This document shows positions 16,939 to 25,376 of a stretch of 64,000 nucleotides of DNA, piece after piece. Position 1 is the stretch's first letter. Each line of letters begins with the position of its first letter. A model generated the notes under the pieces. That model made no database searches, was not told the DNA's origin, and worked only from the letters and a program-made list of their open reading frames with translations. This DNA is from JABMNT01 sp048262255. Lineage in GTDB: Bacteria; Pseudomonadota; Alphaproteobacteria; Rhodospirillales; Casp-alpha2. The position numbers and the translations under genes are program-made. The stretch covers positions 186,001-250,000 of the forward strand of contig JBLXFH010000001.1 in assembly GCA_048262255.1 (NCBI GenBank), given 5' to 3'.

Positions 16939-16985
16939 CCTATGAACGCGTGTAATACCATGCGGCCGCCGGCCCGGTTAAGTCG

Positions 16986-17522
16986 ATGACGCCGTCTGTA
17001 TTGCCATTCATGTCGGTGGCGCTCAGGACCCTCGAGTGCCTGCGCGCCACCGGTTACAACATTTCAAGGCTTGCTCTGGGCGTAATGGTTGTCACCTACA
17101 GTTTTGAGGTGATTTGCCGCTATCTGTTCAACGCGCCGACATCCTGGTCGGCGGATCTTGTTTCCTATCTTTTGTGTATCATCGTTTTCACAATGCTGCC
17201 TTATGTGACTGCCAGCGGCAGTCAGGTCGCAGTTACCGTTCTGGTCGACATGCTCTCCGAGAGCAGACGACAAGCCGTTATGCGTCTTATTTATATCATT
17301 GGTTTCATTGCCTGCGCGGCCATGGCCTATTTCGCCGGCGGCGAAACCCTCAGGCAAATTCTTCGAAACATACAGATGCTGTCCATCAATCCGGTCCCGA
17401 AGTGGTGGATATCGATCTGGATCGGTATCGGTTTTGCGCTTTCAGCCCTGGAGTTCCTTCGCATGGCGTTCACGGTGAGGCGCGCGGAAATGACGCCTCC
17501 CCCTTCTGAGTTAATGGAGTAA
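16986..17522 (+). CDS. TRAP transporter small permease (DctQ family)
   Basis: A 178-residue membrane protein with four hydrophobic helices, the DctQ arrangement: YNISRLALGVMVVTYSFEVICRYLFNAPTSWSADLVSYLL, then SQVAVTVLVDML, then two C-terminal helices ending in FALSALEFLRMAF. The R-Y-L-F-N-x-P-x-x-W motif after the first helix is characteristic. It starts 47 bp after dctP and ends 5 bp before dctM. The 47-bp gap contains GC-rich sequence but no clear long stem like those in the other transporters of this window. Confidence 0.9.
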   Translation: MTPSVLPFMSVALRTLECLRATGYNISRLALGVMVVTYSFEVICRYLFNAPTSWSADLVSYLLCIIVFTMLPYVTASGSQVAVTVLVDMLSESRRQAVMRLIYIIGFIACAAMAYFAGGETLRQILRNIQMLSINPVPKWWISIWIGIGFALSALEFLRMAFTVRRAEMTPPPSELME

Positions 17523-17527
17523 TCGCC

Positions 17528-18838
17528 ATGGAATGGTGGGAGACACTGTTGCTTGCAGGCGGTCTTCTGCTTGCCCTGTTCTTTTCCGGAATGCCGATCT
17601 TTTTGGCATTCCTTGTTATTAACGTTGGCGGCGTCATCGTCTTTCTCGGCCCCAATGCTTTCGGCATGGTGGTTAATTCCGTTTTCGACACCACAACAAC
17701 CGCCACGCTGACGGCAATTCCGCTTTTCGTTTTGATGGGAGAAATCCTTTTCCGATCCGGATCGACAACCGTCCTGTTCGACGCGGTCGACAGCCTGATC
17801 GGCAAAGTGCGCGGAAGACAGTACATTCTCGCGATGTCTCTGGCGACAATCTTTGGTGCTCTTTCAGGCTCCAATATGGCAGTTGCGGCAATGATGGGCC
17901 GCTCTGTCTATCCGGATATGGCAAAGCGTGGTTACGACTCCAAACTATCGATCGGAGTTATTCTCGCCGGCGCCAGTCTGGCACCGATTATTCCGCCGAG
18001 CGTGCTTGCCATCATCATCGCAACCCTCGCCAACGTCTCTGTCGCGGGCCTTCTGGTGGCGGGCATCCTGCCAGGATTGATGATCTCAATTCTGTGCCTC
18101 AGTTATGCGCTCATTCGCTGCGCATTCAATCCGGTATTGGCCCCGAGCGCACATCTGGACGATCCGGCGAACCCGGATTCCGAAGGCGCTGCCAAACATC
18201 TGTTAAAATGCACACCTTTTTTGGTCATTATCGTTTCTGTCATGGGCTTCATCCTGACCGGCGTCGCAACGCCTTCCGAATCGGCGGCAACCGGTGTCGT
18301 TGGGTCGCTCATCACAGCCGCCATTTTCAAAAAACTGTCCATCAAAATGATCTGGGAAAGCCTCGGGCAAGCCGCCTGTATGGCCAGCATGATTTTGATC
18401 ATCATGGCTTCCTCGACCATGTTCAGTCAGTTGCTGGCCTTCAGCGGCGCCACTGGTGCCTTGGCCTCACTGGTTCTGGAGTCCCAACTGTCACCTGGCC
18501 TCATTCTGTTGATGATGATGGCAATGGTTTTTTTGTTCTGCATGTTTATTGACCAGGTGGCGCTGATGCTGGTCGTCATCCCGATTTATCTACCGGTTGT
18601 CGAAGCTCTGCAATTCGATCCCATCTGGTTCTGGCTGATGATGTTGCTGAATGTTGTCATCGGCGGCATAACACCGCCGTTCGGGTATGCCATGTTCGCT
18701 TTCAAAGGTGTTGTGCCGGATGTTGAACTGCGCGATATTTTCCGTGCAATTTTTCCGATCGTCGGCCTGTTTATTTTATCTATGCTGATCGTCTATTTGA
18801 TCCCGTCTATCGCCACTACCCTGCCCGGCCTGCTATAA
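17528..18838 (+). CDS. TRAP transporter large permease (DctM family)
   Basis: A 436-residue multi-span permease that couples sodium re-entry to substrate uptake. Visible family blocks are FFSGMPIFLAFLVINVGGVI, IPLFVLMGEILFRSG, ALSGSNMAVAAMMGRSVYPDM, LAPIIPPSVLAIIIA, GVATPSESAATGVVGS and GGITPPFGYAMFAFKGV. The ATG at 17528 is 5 bp after the dctQ stop, so the two are coupled. It converges with phnE 41 bp downstream, and no clear terminator hairpin is visible between them. Confidence 0.93.
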   Translation: MEWWETLLLAGGLLLALFFSGMPIFLAFLVINVGGVIVFLGPNAFGMVVNSVFDTTTTATLTAIPLFVLMGEILFRSGSTTVLFDAVDSLIGKVRGRQYILAMSLATIFGALSGSNMAVAAMMGRSVYPDMAKRGYDSKLSIGVILAGASLAPIIPPSVLAIIIATLANVSVAGLLVAGILPGLMISILCLSYALIRCAFNPVLAPSAHLDDPANPDSEGAAKHLLKCTPFLVIIVSVMGFILTGVATPSESAATGVVGSLITAAIFKKLSIKMIWESLGQAACMASMILIIMASSTMFSQLLAFSGATGALASLVLESQLSPGLILLMMMAMVFLFCMFIDQVALMLVVIPIYLPVVEALQFDPIWFWLMMLLNVVIGGITPPFGYAMFAFKGVVPDVELRDIFRAIFPIVGLFILSMLIVYLIPSIATTLPGLL

Positions 18839-18879
18839 AAATTTTCCAGCACCCATGAGATGGCCGCTTCCGGTAGAGC

Positions 18880-19689
18880 TCACACAAACATCTTGCGCAA
18901 ACGTTGGGAAATCACATCGAGGATGGAGACCGACAGAATGATAATGATCATCACGGCGGCGGTTTCCGCATAATAGAAACCACGAATAGCTTCCCAAAGG
19001 ACCATACCAATGCCACCTGCACCGACAATGCCCAAAACCGTCGCCGAACGCACGTTGGATTCGAACCGGTACAGGGAATAGGAAATCCATAACGGCATGA
19101 CTTGTGGGATAATACCGAATATCGCTTCGTGCAGGGCCATGCCGCCAGTCGCGCGAATACCCTCCACGGGACGCGGGTCGATGGCTTCCACGGCTTCCGA
19201 AAAGAGTTTCGCCAGAATACCGGTTGTATGTATCCAAAGTGCCAGTACCCCGGCAAACGGGCCCAGTCCAACGGCGACAACAAACAACATCGCAAAAACC
19301 ATTTCATTGATGGCGCGACAGGCGTCCATCAGGCGACGGACCGGCTGGTTGATCCACCAGGGTGCCACATTCTCCGCCGACAACAAACCAAACGGTACCG
19401 CGCAAATGACAGACAACGCGGTACCCCAGACGGCGATCTGGAAAGTGATCAGCATTTCCCGCAGATACATTTCCCATTCCAGGAAATTGGGCGGAAAGAA
19501 ACTGGCCGCATAGGTCGCCATATTGGCGGAATCGTCAATCAGGTCCATGGGGCGCATATCGGCACCTTTCCAGGAGCCGGCGAGAATAACAAAAACGACT
19601 CCCCATCCCAGCAGGCTGAGCGTTGAGCGTTTTAAATCACGAGGCGGTAGGGAAACAGGTTGGAGGCGGGATGGGGCAAGGGTGTTCAT
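18880..19689 (-). CDS. phnE: Phosphonate ABC transporter permease
   Basis: Inner-membrane permease for phosphonate (and possibly phosphite or phosphate ester) import. The 269-residue protein has about six hydrophobic segments. It shows the PhnE/binding-protein-dependent permease motif in the C-terminal third: EGIRATGGMALHEAIFGIIPQVMPLWISYSLYRFESNVRSATVLGIVGAGGIG. The EAA loop is recognisable at this point. The ATG at 19689 has GGGAACC upstream. Longer starts at 19704 (ATG) or 19722 (TTG) are possible but lack a ribosome binding site. It is the last gene of phnC-phnD-phnE on the minus strand, separated from phnD by 107 bp that contain a strong hairpin. There is only one phnE copy here, whereas some clusters carry two. 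Confidence 0.92.
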   Translation of the reverse strand: MNTLAPSRLQPVSLPPRDLKRSTLSLLGWGVVFVILAGSWKGADMRPMDLIDDSANMATYAASFFPPNFLEWEMYLREMLITFQIAVWGTALSVICAVPFGLLSAENVAPWWINQPVRRLMDACRAINEMVFAMLFVVAVGLGPFAGVLALWIHTTGILAKLFSEAVEAIDPRPVEGIRATGGMALHEAIFGIIPQVMPLWISYSLYRFESNVRSATVLGIVGAGGIGMVLWEAIRGFYYAETAAVMIIIILSVSILDVISQRLRKMFV

Positions 19690-19743
19690 GAAACGGGTTC
19701 CCATATGTCTGGAAAAGACCAAAGAGCGTGACGAATAACAGAA

Positions 19744-19779
19744 GGGCGGCGTCTTCCGGTATAGAAGAAAACGCCGCCC
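19744..19779 (-). terminator. Stem-loop between phnD and phnE (attenuator-like)
   Basis: GGGCGGCGT (19744-19752) pairs with ACGCCGCCC (19771-19779), with an inner CTTC/GAAG pairing. It starts 17 bp after the phnD stop and is followed on the minus strand by TTCTGTTATTCG. It probably limits phnE expression relative to the binding protein, or protects the 3' end of phnD mRNA. Confidence 0.75.
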
Positions 19780-19796
19780 CTATTGGATCGGTTCTG

Positions 19797-20816
19797 TTAT
19801 TTGCCGATGTTGGCGCTAAGCACTTCGAGCGTCGCCAACTGCGTGTCAATGTCTTTGACCGTTGCGGATTTTTCCGCTGCTGACATTTTATCGCTGTTTT
19901 CGGCTTTCAGTTTGTCCTTAAACAAAGCCAGCTGACGGATCGGGTAAAGCTGGGCGTTTGATGAGTCGACAAATGGCGCCATTTGCATGCCCTTCAGGAT
20001 TTCCTGCGCCTTTTCGTTTTCGGCTTTAGTTCCGGTCCGTCCGTAAGACAGGAAGAAGCCTTTGATGTTGGCTTTCATGTCTTGTGATAGATCTTTGCGA
20101 TAGGTGATCGGATCAGACGGGATCAACGGAGATGTCCAGACGACTTTTACGTTTTTCGCCATGTCCGGGACTTTTTGATTGGAGCGCTCGACCTGCTCGG
20201 AATTGTTGGCGGCCGCGTCCACCTGCTTGTTGGCTGTCGCCATGAAGTTGGTTTCATGGTTGGCGTTGCGGACCGTCTTGAAGCAGTTTTTCGGGTCAAC
20301 GCCGTTCATGGCGAAGACATAGTAGCTGGGGACCAGGAAGCCGGAGGTGGAGTTTGGATCACCGATTCCAAAGTTCAGGCTCTTGTCGCATTTCAGCAGA
20401 TCATCAAGGCTGTTAATGCTCTTGTTGTCTTTATGCGTAATGATGTGGGAATAATACCCTTTGGTGCCATCGTGACGTACGGTTTGCACAAACACTTCAG
20501 CACCCGCCCGGTCGACGGCTTCCATGGCGGACTTGTTACCATACCAGGCCACATGAACCTTACCAAAACGCATGCCTTCAATGATACCGGCATAATCCGG
20601 CGCGAAGAACGGTTTCACTTCCATCCCGGTTGCGGCTTCCATGTCTTTCAGGAACGGCAACCACTGCTCTTTCAGATTGGCTGTCGATTCCGTGGAAATA
20701 ATACCAAAATTGATTTCTTTGGGATCGCCTTCCAATGGTTTGAAGTCGGCATTTGCAATGGTTGCGGTCAATGCAACCGCAGCAACGGCGGCCGTTGTCA
20801 TGAATTTACGAAACAT
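19797..20816 (-). CDS. phnD: Phosphonate-binding periplasmic protein
   Basis: Periplasmic binding protein of the phosphonate ABC transporter, 339 residues. It has a Sec signal peptide (MFRKFMTTAAVAAVALTATIANA, cleavage near 23). PhnD hallmarks follow: INFGIISTESTANLKEQWLPFLKDMEAATGMEVKPFFAPDYAGIIEGMRFGKVHVAWYGNKSAMEAVDRA and DPNSTSGFLVPSYY with the serine/threonine phosphonate-contact loop. It also has WTSPLIPSDPITYRKDL. The ATG at 20816 has AAGGAG 9 nt upstream and lies 63 bp after phnC. A hairpin follows its stop. High similarity along the whole length makes the call firm. Its preferred phosphonate is unknown. Confidence 0.95.
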   Translation of the reverse strand: MFRKFMTTAAVAAVALTATIANADFKPLEGDPKEINFGIISTESTANLKEQWLPFLKDMEAATGMEVKPFFAPDYAGIIEGMRFGKVHVAWYGNKSAMEAVDRAGAEVFVQTVRHDGTKGYYSHIITHKDNKSINSLDDLLKCDKSLNFGIGDPNSTSGFLVPSYYVFAMNGVDPKNCFKTVRNANHETNFMATANKQVDAAANNSEQVERSNQKVPDMAKNVKVVWTSPLIPSDPITYRKDLSQDMKANIKGFFLSYGRTGTKAENEKAQEILKGMQMAPFVDSSNAQLYPIRQLALFKDKLKAENSDKMSAAEKSATVKDIDTQLATLEVLSANIGK

Positions 20817-20879
20817 ATTAGGGAACTCCTTAGGTTTTCAGGTTAACAGATTTAGTCGAATAATGACTTTCCGCTGTCG

Positions 20880-21755
20880 TCAAACAGCGGCGAGTACGGG
20901 CGTCTCAACCAAACGGCCCTGTTGTTGGTTTTTGGATTTTGTATCGAAACGGACCGGACCTTTGGGCGTCTGTGGCAGCAGCAACTCGTCGCTGTCACTG
21001 CCGTAAAGCTCTTTCAGGAGCGCCGGCGTCAAATCAACGCTGGGTCCGTCAAAAACCACAACGCCCTGATTAAGGGCAATTGTTCGGGGGCAATAGCGGA
21101 TGGCGTAATCCACCTGATGCAGGGAAACGACAACGGTCATCCCGTCTTCATGGTTTACACGGCTCAGATGGTCCATGACCTTGCGCGAGGCTTCCGGATC
21201 AAGTGAGGCAATGGGCTCATCAGCCAAAATAACCTGAGCATGCTGGACCAGAGCGCGGGCGATGGCGGCGCGCTGCTGCTGCCCGCCAGAAAGCGTTGAT
21301 GCCCGCTGCGTTGCATAGTCGGCCAGGCCAACGCGCTGCAAAGCTTGCATCGCCAATTGCTTCTCCTGGCGTGTGAACAGGCCGAGAACCCCACGCCATG
21401 TGGGGATGCTGCCGAGAAACCCGACGAGAACGTTGGTCAGCAGCGACAAGCGCTCGACCAAATTAAACTGCTGGAAAACAACGCCGACCCGGGCGCGGGT
21501 TTTGCGGATGGAGCCGGAGACCCGACCGCCCTCCTGTACAGCATTGCCAAATACGGTGACGGACCCCATTCCTTTATCGGCTAAAGTCAGGCCGATCATG
21601 TGGCGGATCAACGTTGATTTTCCCGATCCGGAAGCACCGATCAATGCAACCATCTCCCCTTTGCCAACTTGCAGACTAATTCCGTCCAGCGCTTTGCGTC
21701 GGTTTTTCCCGGTGCCAAACGTTTTGGTCAGGTTCTTGATTGCGATTGCGGTCAT
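20880..21755 (-). CDS. phnC: Phosphonate ABC transporter ATP-binding protein
   Basis: Cytosolic ATPase of the phosphonate importer, 291 residues. Walker A is GASGSGKST, the Q-loop is VFQQFNLVERLSLLTNVLVG (typical of PhnC), the signature is TLSGGQQQRAAIARAL and Walker B is VILADEPIASLDPEAS. The H-loop is SLHQVDYAIRYCPR. The ATG at 21755 has AAGGAG upstream. It is first in phnCDE. Pho-box-like half-sites (CTGTCAT, CCGTCAC) lie 40-80 bp upstream, fitting phosphate-starvation control. The C-terminal tail of about 30 residues extends beyond the ABC core. Confidence 0.95.
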   Translation of the reverse strand: MTAIAIKNLTKTFGTGKNRRKALDGISLQVGKGEMVALIGASGSGKSTLIRHMIGLTLADKGMGSVTVFGNAVQEGGRVSGSIRKTRARVGVVFQQFNLVERLSLLTNVLVGFLGSIPTWRGVLGLFTRQEKQLAMQALQRVGLADYATQRASTLSGGQQQRAAIARALVQHAQVILADEPIASLDPEASRKVMDHLSRVNHEDGMTVVVSLHQVDYAIRYCPRTIALNQGVVVFDGPSVDLTPALLKELYGSDSDELLLPQTPKGPVRFDTKSKNQQQGRLVETPVLAAV

Positions 21756-21795
21756 TCACAGGCTCCTTTTAAATTACCTGGCTATCATTGTTCAA

Positions 21796-21837
21796 GTTCA
21801 TGACAGCGGCTTTTCATCTTCGTGACGGTTTTATGAA
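21796..21837 (-). promoter_or_regulatory. Candidate Pho box region upstream of phnC
   Basis: Read on the minus strand this contains TTTTCAT, CCGTCAC and CTGTCAT half-sites. The first two are 11 bp apart and the third is 22 bp further on, which is the helical phasing of PhoB repeats. The core CTGTCATGAAC recurs as CTTTCATGAAC before phnM (23938-23948). The match to the E. coli consensus is partial, so this is a candidate only. Confidence 0.4.
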
Positions 21838-21858
21838 AACGATAAACAGATCAACAAC

Positions 21859-22566
21859 TTAGTGATTTGTCGAGTGGGCACACGACAGATCTCCAGCAGG
21901 TCGCGGCAAGCCGGGCGCGTCAGAATATTTTTCAACGAATTGTTCGGCACTCAGGGCACGCAAGTCTGCAAGGGCGGCTTTCAGTTGTGGGCGGGGCCAA
22001 TCCCACCAGGCGATGTCTAGAAGTCCCTTCTGAACAGTTTTCGAAAACCGGGGCCGCAGAGGTCGGGCCGGGACACCGGTGACGATGGTAAAGGGAGCAA
22101 CGTCCTTCGTAACCACGGCACTAGCCGCGACGACCGCGCCCGTGCCAATTTCAACCCCCGGCAGAATCACGGCACCATGTCCGATCCAGACGTCGCCGCC
22201 CAAGGTTACTTTTTGCGATCTTCGCCAGTCAAAAAAGGCGGTGTCATCATCCCCCATTCCGAATTGACGGCTTCTGTAGGTAAAGTGATGCAGGGCGGCG
22301 CGCTCCAACGGATGATTGCCCGGGTTGATGCGGGAATAAGCCGCAATGGAGCAATATCGCCCGATTTCCGTATAGATAATTTCCGAATCGTGGACCACAT
22401 AGGAACCTTCTCCCATCACCGTCTCTGTGAGAGAAACGCGCGCACCGACCTCCGTCCAGGCACCCAACGACGTATCAACGAGAGTTGCCGTGGGGTGAAC
22501 GGTCGGTTTCTCACTCAGCATTTTTTCGGGTTCCGGCAGACTTACGACTTGGGATACTGCAGGCAT
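21859..22566 (-). CDS. Hexapeptide-repeat acetyltransferase-like protein of phosphonate clusters
   Basis: A 235-residue left-handed beta-helix (LbetaH) protein of the chloramphenicol/xenobiotic acetyltransferase type that is regularly found in C-P lyase clusters. The repeats run from about residue 20 to 180 (for example HPTATLVDTSLGAWTEVG, YCSIAAYSRINPGNHP, LGGDVWIGHGAVILPGVEIGTGAVVAASAVVTKDVAPFTIVTGVPAR). The histidine of INPGNHP is the usual catalytic or acceptor position. The ATG at 22566, with AGAGG 9 nt upstream, is preferred over a longer reading from 22671 that would overlap phnM. It may acetylate an aminophosphonate or protect an intermediate, as PhnO does, but it is unrelated to PhnO by fold. 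Its function is inferred from context. Confidence 0.8.
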   Translation of the reverse strand: MPAVSQVVSLPEPEKMLSEKPTVHPTATLVDTSLGAWTEVGARVSLTETVMGEGSYVVHDSEIIYTEIGRYCSIAAYSRINPGNHPLERAALHHFTYRSRQFGMGDDDTAFFDWRRSQKVTLGGDVWIGHGAVILPGVEIGTGAVVAASAVVTKDVAPFTIVTGVPARPLRPRFSKTVQKGLLDIAWWDWPRPQLKAALADLRALSAEQFVEKYSDAPGLPRPAGDLSCAHSTNH

Positions 22567-22630
22567 CACATATGACCTCTGGTTTATTGATGAGAAAGTA
22601 CCGAATCCCAACACCGATCGATAAACATCT

Positions 22631-23818
22631 TTAAAGAACGCGTAGTCCGGCGTTCCAGACGGAACGGACAATGGGCATATGCTGGCTCATATGGACCCGA
22701 ACCAGATCCGCCCGATGCGCAGGTGCTATCCGTCCGCGATCATTCATACCGACCATGCGCGCCGGATTGATCGACACGGTGGCAATCGCTTCCGGCAATG
22801 TCATCCCGTGCCGGTCATGCAGAAGAAAGGCCCCTTCGATCATACTGATCGGTACATAGTCTGACGCCAACCCGTCGAGCAGTCCTGCCTCCGCTAAAGT
22901 CCCGGCGGCCACATTACCGGAATGAGACCCGCCCTTGACCACATTGGGCGCACCCATGACCGTCATCATGCCGTTCGCCTTTGCGGCAACTGCGGCTTCC
23001 AGGGTGCAGGGAAATTCCGAGATCACGATACCGTCGGCGGTGGCTTCGTTTATATGCTGCGGGGTTGTATCATCGTGGCTGGCGACGGGGAGATTGCGGC
23101 TTTGGCATTGCGCCATGACGTCGCGGCGGTTTTTGGCCGCAAACTTTTCCTGATCGTCACGCCGGCTGCGGATCATCTCATCGAGATCTTCCGCTGAATA
23201 TTTACGGCTGTTGAACTGCCGCCATTTGGCGATATCACGCCATTGCCGCTGACCCGGTGTGTGATCCATGACCGACAACAATTGCACCATAGGATTTTCA
23301 ATATGTGCCGCCAGCAACACTGGCAGCGTCTCGGAACCCAATTCGCAGCGTAAATGCAGGTAGTGATCGGACAACAGAAGCCCTTCGTTGCGGGCCACCT
23401 TGAGGGCCTCAATGGCGGTGTTCAGCGCCGCCGCACGGGCCACGTCCTTGGCATTTACTGCCCCCGCCACATAAAGCGAATCAAACACCGTCGTAATCCC
23501 GGCGCTCGCCAACTGGCGGTCATGACAGATCAGCGCGGCAAGTGCAGGCCACGCCACGCCGGGGCGCGGTTCAATATGTTTTTCAAGATTATCCGTATGG
23601 ATATCAATCAGGCCGGGGATCAGCAAATCGCCCTGCAGGTCGACCACGCCTTGTCCCGAAGCGACCCCTTCCCGAACTTCGGCAATCTGCCCGTCGCTTA
23701 TAACAACGGTCCCGGTAAAGGTTTCGTCCTCAGTGACAAGAGTTCCGTTGGTGAGTACCCACTCGGTATCTTCAAAAGGTTTCAGCGGTGTTTGTTTCGG
23801 ATTCGGATCGTCAAGCAT
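22631..23818 (-). CDS. phnM: Alpha-D-ribose 1-methylphosphonate 5-triphosphate diphosphatase
   Basis: Amidohydrolase-superfamily enzyme that removes pyrophosphate from the PhnGHIL product to give ribose 1-phosphonate 5-phosphate, the PhnJ substrate. The 395-residue protein carries the metal-site sequence LLIPGLIDIHTDNLEKHIEPRPGV near the N-terminus, HYLHLRCELGS, ASHDDTTPQHINEA and SDYVPISMIEGAFLL. The usual HxH is HTD here, as in PhnM. An ATG at 23818 is used as the start. A TTG at 23836 would add six residues. It lies downstream of phnF on the minus strand, separated by about 230 bp, and upstream of the acyltransferase-like gene. Confidence 0.94.
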   Translation of the reverse strand: MLDDPNPKQTPLKPFEDTEWVLTNGTLVTEDETFTGTVVISDGQIAEVREGVASGQGVVDLQGDLLIPGLIDIHTDNLEKHIEPRPGVAWPALAALICHDRQLASAGITTVFDSLYVAGAVNAKDVARAAALNTAIEALKVARNEGLLLSDHYLHLRCELGSETLPVLLAAHIENPMVQLLSVMDHTPGQRQWRDIAKWRQFNSRKYSAEDLDEMIRSRRDDQEKFAAKNRRDVMAQCQSRNLPVASHDDTTPQHINEATADGIVISEFPCTLEAAVAAKANGMMTVMGAPNVVKGGSHSGNVAAGTLAEAGLLDGLASDYVPISMIEGAFLLHDRHGMTLPEAIATVSINPARMVGMNDRGRIAPAHRADLVRVHMSQHMPIVRSVWNAGLRVL

Positions 23819-23937
23819 GGGTGGGTTCCAGTTCAATTCATCTGTAGCCTCACCCTATTTTTCATATGTTACAAAATTCAGTCGGTCCCGTGACAGTCTT
23901 TGGAAACAAACCCACAACTTGCAGATTTGTTGGCAAA

Positions 23938-23966
23938 GTTCATGAAAGTTTCACGCCACTGTCTTC
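23938..23966 (-). promoter_or_regulatory. Candidate Pho-box-like sequence upstream of phnM
   Basis: Minus-strand CTTTCATGAAC (23938-23948) resembles the CTGTCATGAAC core before phnC, and a GGCGTGAAA block precedes it. A nearby CTGTCAC occurs at 23889-23895. The evidence is half-sites only, and no full consensus repeat is present. The 228-bp gap between phnF and phnM otherwise holds nothing clear. Confidence 0.3.
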
Positions 23967-24047
23967 GCAGACTCCCGATTAGACTTTAGCCTGTATCCAC
24001 TGCAAGAAGAGGGCATGAAGATGGGGTTGTGTAACAGGTGTTTCTGC

Positions 24048-24788
24048 TCAGGGTTCGAAAACCAATTGCACCCGGTCGCCGGCAAACAGCGTGACACCGT
24101 ATTCCAGCGGCGTGCCGTCAGGTTTGATATTAATGCTTTCGGACACAATCACCGGCCTGTTCGGCGGTTGCTGCAACAACGCAGCTTCATCGCGTGTCGG
24201 CAGACGCGTTGTAACCTTAGTGATCTTGCGGACATAATCCGGAATACCGATGGTCGAGAGCGCCTTGGTCAACGATCCACATTCCTCATACGCCTCGACC
24301 AGACCCGGCACCTCCACTGCACGAAACATATGATCGCCCAGGCTTATGGGCCGGCCGTCCACTTCACCCAGCGTGCGCAAAACGACAACTTTTGTTGTTT
24401 TTGGCACTTTCAAGGCCTTCCCCGCCACAGGCCCTGCCGGCTTTTGCTCAACGGACAACAAAACACCGCCCGGAGCACGATGCTGATCGGCAATGATCTG
24501 GCTGAAGCGCGTGCGTTTGCCAACGGCGTAATCAACGACATGTTCGTGAACGAAAGTTCCACGCCCCTGTTCCACATGCAGCAATCCTTTCTCGACAAGA
24601 TAGGCAATCGCACGCCGGACCGTGTGTCGGTTAACTTTGAACTGCCCCGCAAAAGAAAACTCCGTTGGCAGTTTTTGACCCGGTTGATACGTCCCATTGG
24701 AAACGTCTTTTTTGATTTCTTCGGCAATTTGCCGCCACAGGGCCAGGCCGGATTCTTTCATGGATATCATTGCGCGGCGCTCCATCAT
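24048..24788 (-). CDS. phnF: GntR/HutC-family regulator of the phosphonate genes
   Basis: A 246-residue GntR-family repressor. The N-terminal winged helix (about residues 15-80) includes LWRQIAEEIKKDVSNGTYQPGQKLPTEFSFAGQFKVNRHTVRRAIAYLVEKGLL, followed by the UTRA effector-binding domain (about 95-240). It is divergent from phnG across 119 bp, the standard PhnF position. A TATAGA-TG-TCTATA dyad there is a plausible operator. The ATG-ATG start at 24788 has AAGGGA 8 nt upstream. It probably represses the C-P lyase genes in the absence of a phosphonate or ribosyl phosphonate effector, as inferred from family and position. Confidence 0.92.
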   Translation of the reverse strand: MMERRAMISMKESGLALWRQIAEEIKKDVSNGTYQPGQKLPTEFSFAGQFKVNRHTVRRAIAYLVEKGLLHVEQGRGTFVHEHVVDYAVGKRTRFSQIIADQHRAPGGVLLSVEQKPAGPVAGKALKVPKTTKVVVLRTLGEVDGRPISLGDHMFRAVEVPGLVEAYEECGSLTKALSTIGIPDYVRKITKVTTRLPTRDEAALLQQPPNRPVIVSESINIKPDGTPLEYGVTLFAGDRVQLVFEP

Positions 24789-24875
24789 GGCCCCAATCCC
24801 TTGCGGGGCGTCACAGAAAATTCACATTGCAGCCTCTTTACAGCCAGCTACAGCACGACTATTAAATCATTAACA

Positions 24876-24889
24876 TATAGATGTCTATA
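24876..24889. promoter_or_regulatory. Candidate PhnF operator between phnF and phnG
   Basis: TATAGATGTCTATA is a perfect 6-bp inverted repeat (TATAGA / TCTATA) with a 2-nt centre. It lies 19 bp before the inferred phnG start and 87 bp from the phnF start. GntR/HutC-family operators are short AT-rich dyads like this. An ATG at 24881 falls inside the dyad, which argues against using it as the phnG start. Confidence 0.55.
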
Positions 24890-24907
24890 CAAATTTTGGA
24901 AATGTCC

Positions 24908-25375
24908 ATGACAACAAAATCAAACTTCACTCCGGAACTGCAACAGCGCCAACGCTGGATGCGAGTTCTGGCCATGGCCCCTGCAGAAACCCTTGAAGAC
25001 GCCTGGCAGGCTCTGGAAAACAAACCGGACTACACCCTTCTGCGGACAGCGGAAGTGGGCTCTGCCATGGTCCGGGCCCGCGCCGGAGGCTCTGGTGGGC
25101 AGTTCAACATGGGTGAAATGACCGTGACTCGTTGCGTTGTCCGTTTATCCAACGGCATGACCGGACACGCCTATGTGGCGGGCCGCGACAAACGCAAAAC
25201 AGAACTGGCCGCCGCTTTTGACGCGCTTCTGCAAATGGACGACCACCGCGCGAATCTGTTGCCCACCCTTATTGTCCCACTGGAAACCCGACAGCAATCG
25301 GCGAGGGATGTTCGGTCACGCAAAGTTCAGGCAACGCGGGTCAACTTCTTCACCATGGTTCGAGGGGATAGTTAA
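24908..25375 (+). CDS. phnG: C-P lyase subunit PhnG
   Basis: Small subunit of the PhnGHIJ C-P lyase core complex that, with PhnI, PhnH and PhnL, makes alpha-D-ribose 1-methylphosphonate 5-triphosphate from ATP. The 155-residue protein begins QQRQRWMRVLAMAP and has PhnG features LLRTAEVGSAMVRARAGGSGGQFNMGEMTVTRCVVRLSNGMTGHAYVAGRDKRKTELAAAFDAL. The start at 24908 (GGAA upstream) is preferred over ATGs at 24902 and 24881. The latter lies inside a dyad operator. It gives a length close to E. coli PhnG (150). It is first in a tight operon with phnH 1 bp downstream. Confidence 0.93.
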   Translation: MTTKSNFTPELQQRQRWMRVLAMAPAETLEDAWQALENKPDYTLLRTAEVGSAMVRARAGGSGGQFNMGEMTVTRCVVRLSNGMTGHAYVAGRDKRKTELAAAFDALLQMDDHRANLLPTLIVPLETRQQSARDVRSRKVQATRVNFFTMVRGDS

Positions 25376-25376
25376 A

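Noticed and set aside
20175..20846. Long open frame opposite phnD
   Set aside because: It is a shadow of the phnD coding sequence on the other strand, with no family likeness.
22567..22671. Longer start of the hexapeptide acetyltransferase-like gene
   Set aside because: It would overlap phnM and has no LbetaH-like sequence. The ATG at 22566 has a ribosome binding site at a good distance.
24881..24907. phnG start at ATG 24881 or 24902
   Set aside because: The first lies inside a perfect dyad operator. The second is only 6 bp before 24908. The ATG at 24908 gives the normal PhnG length.
25173..25376. Upstream in-frame extension of phnH
   Set aside because: It overlaps phnG entirely in another frame. 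The PhnH family begins at the ATG at 25377.
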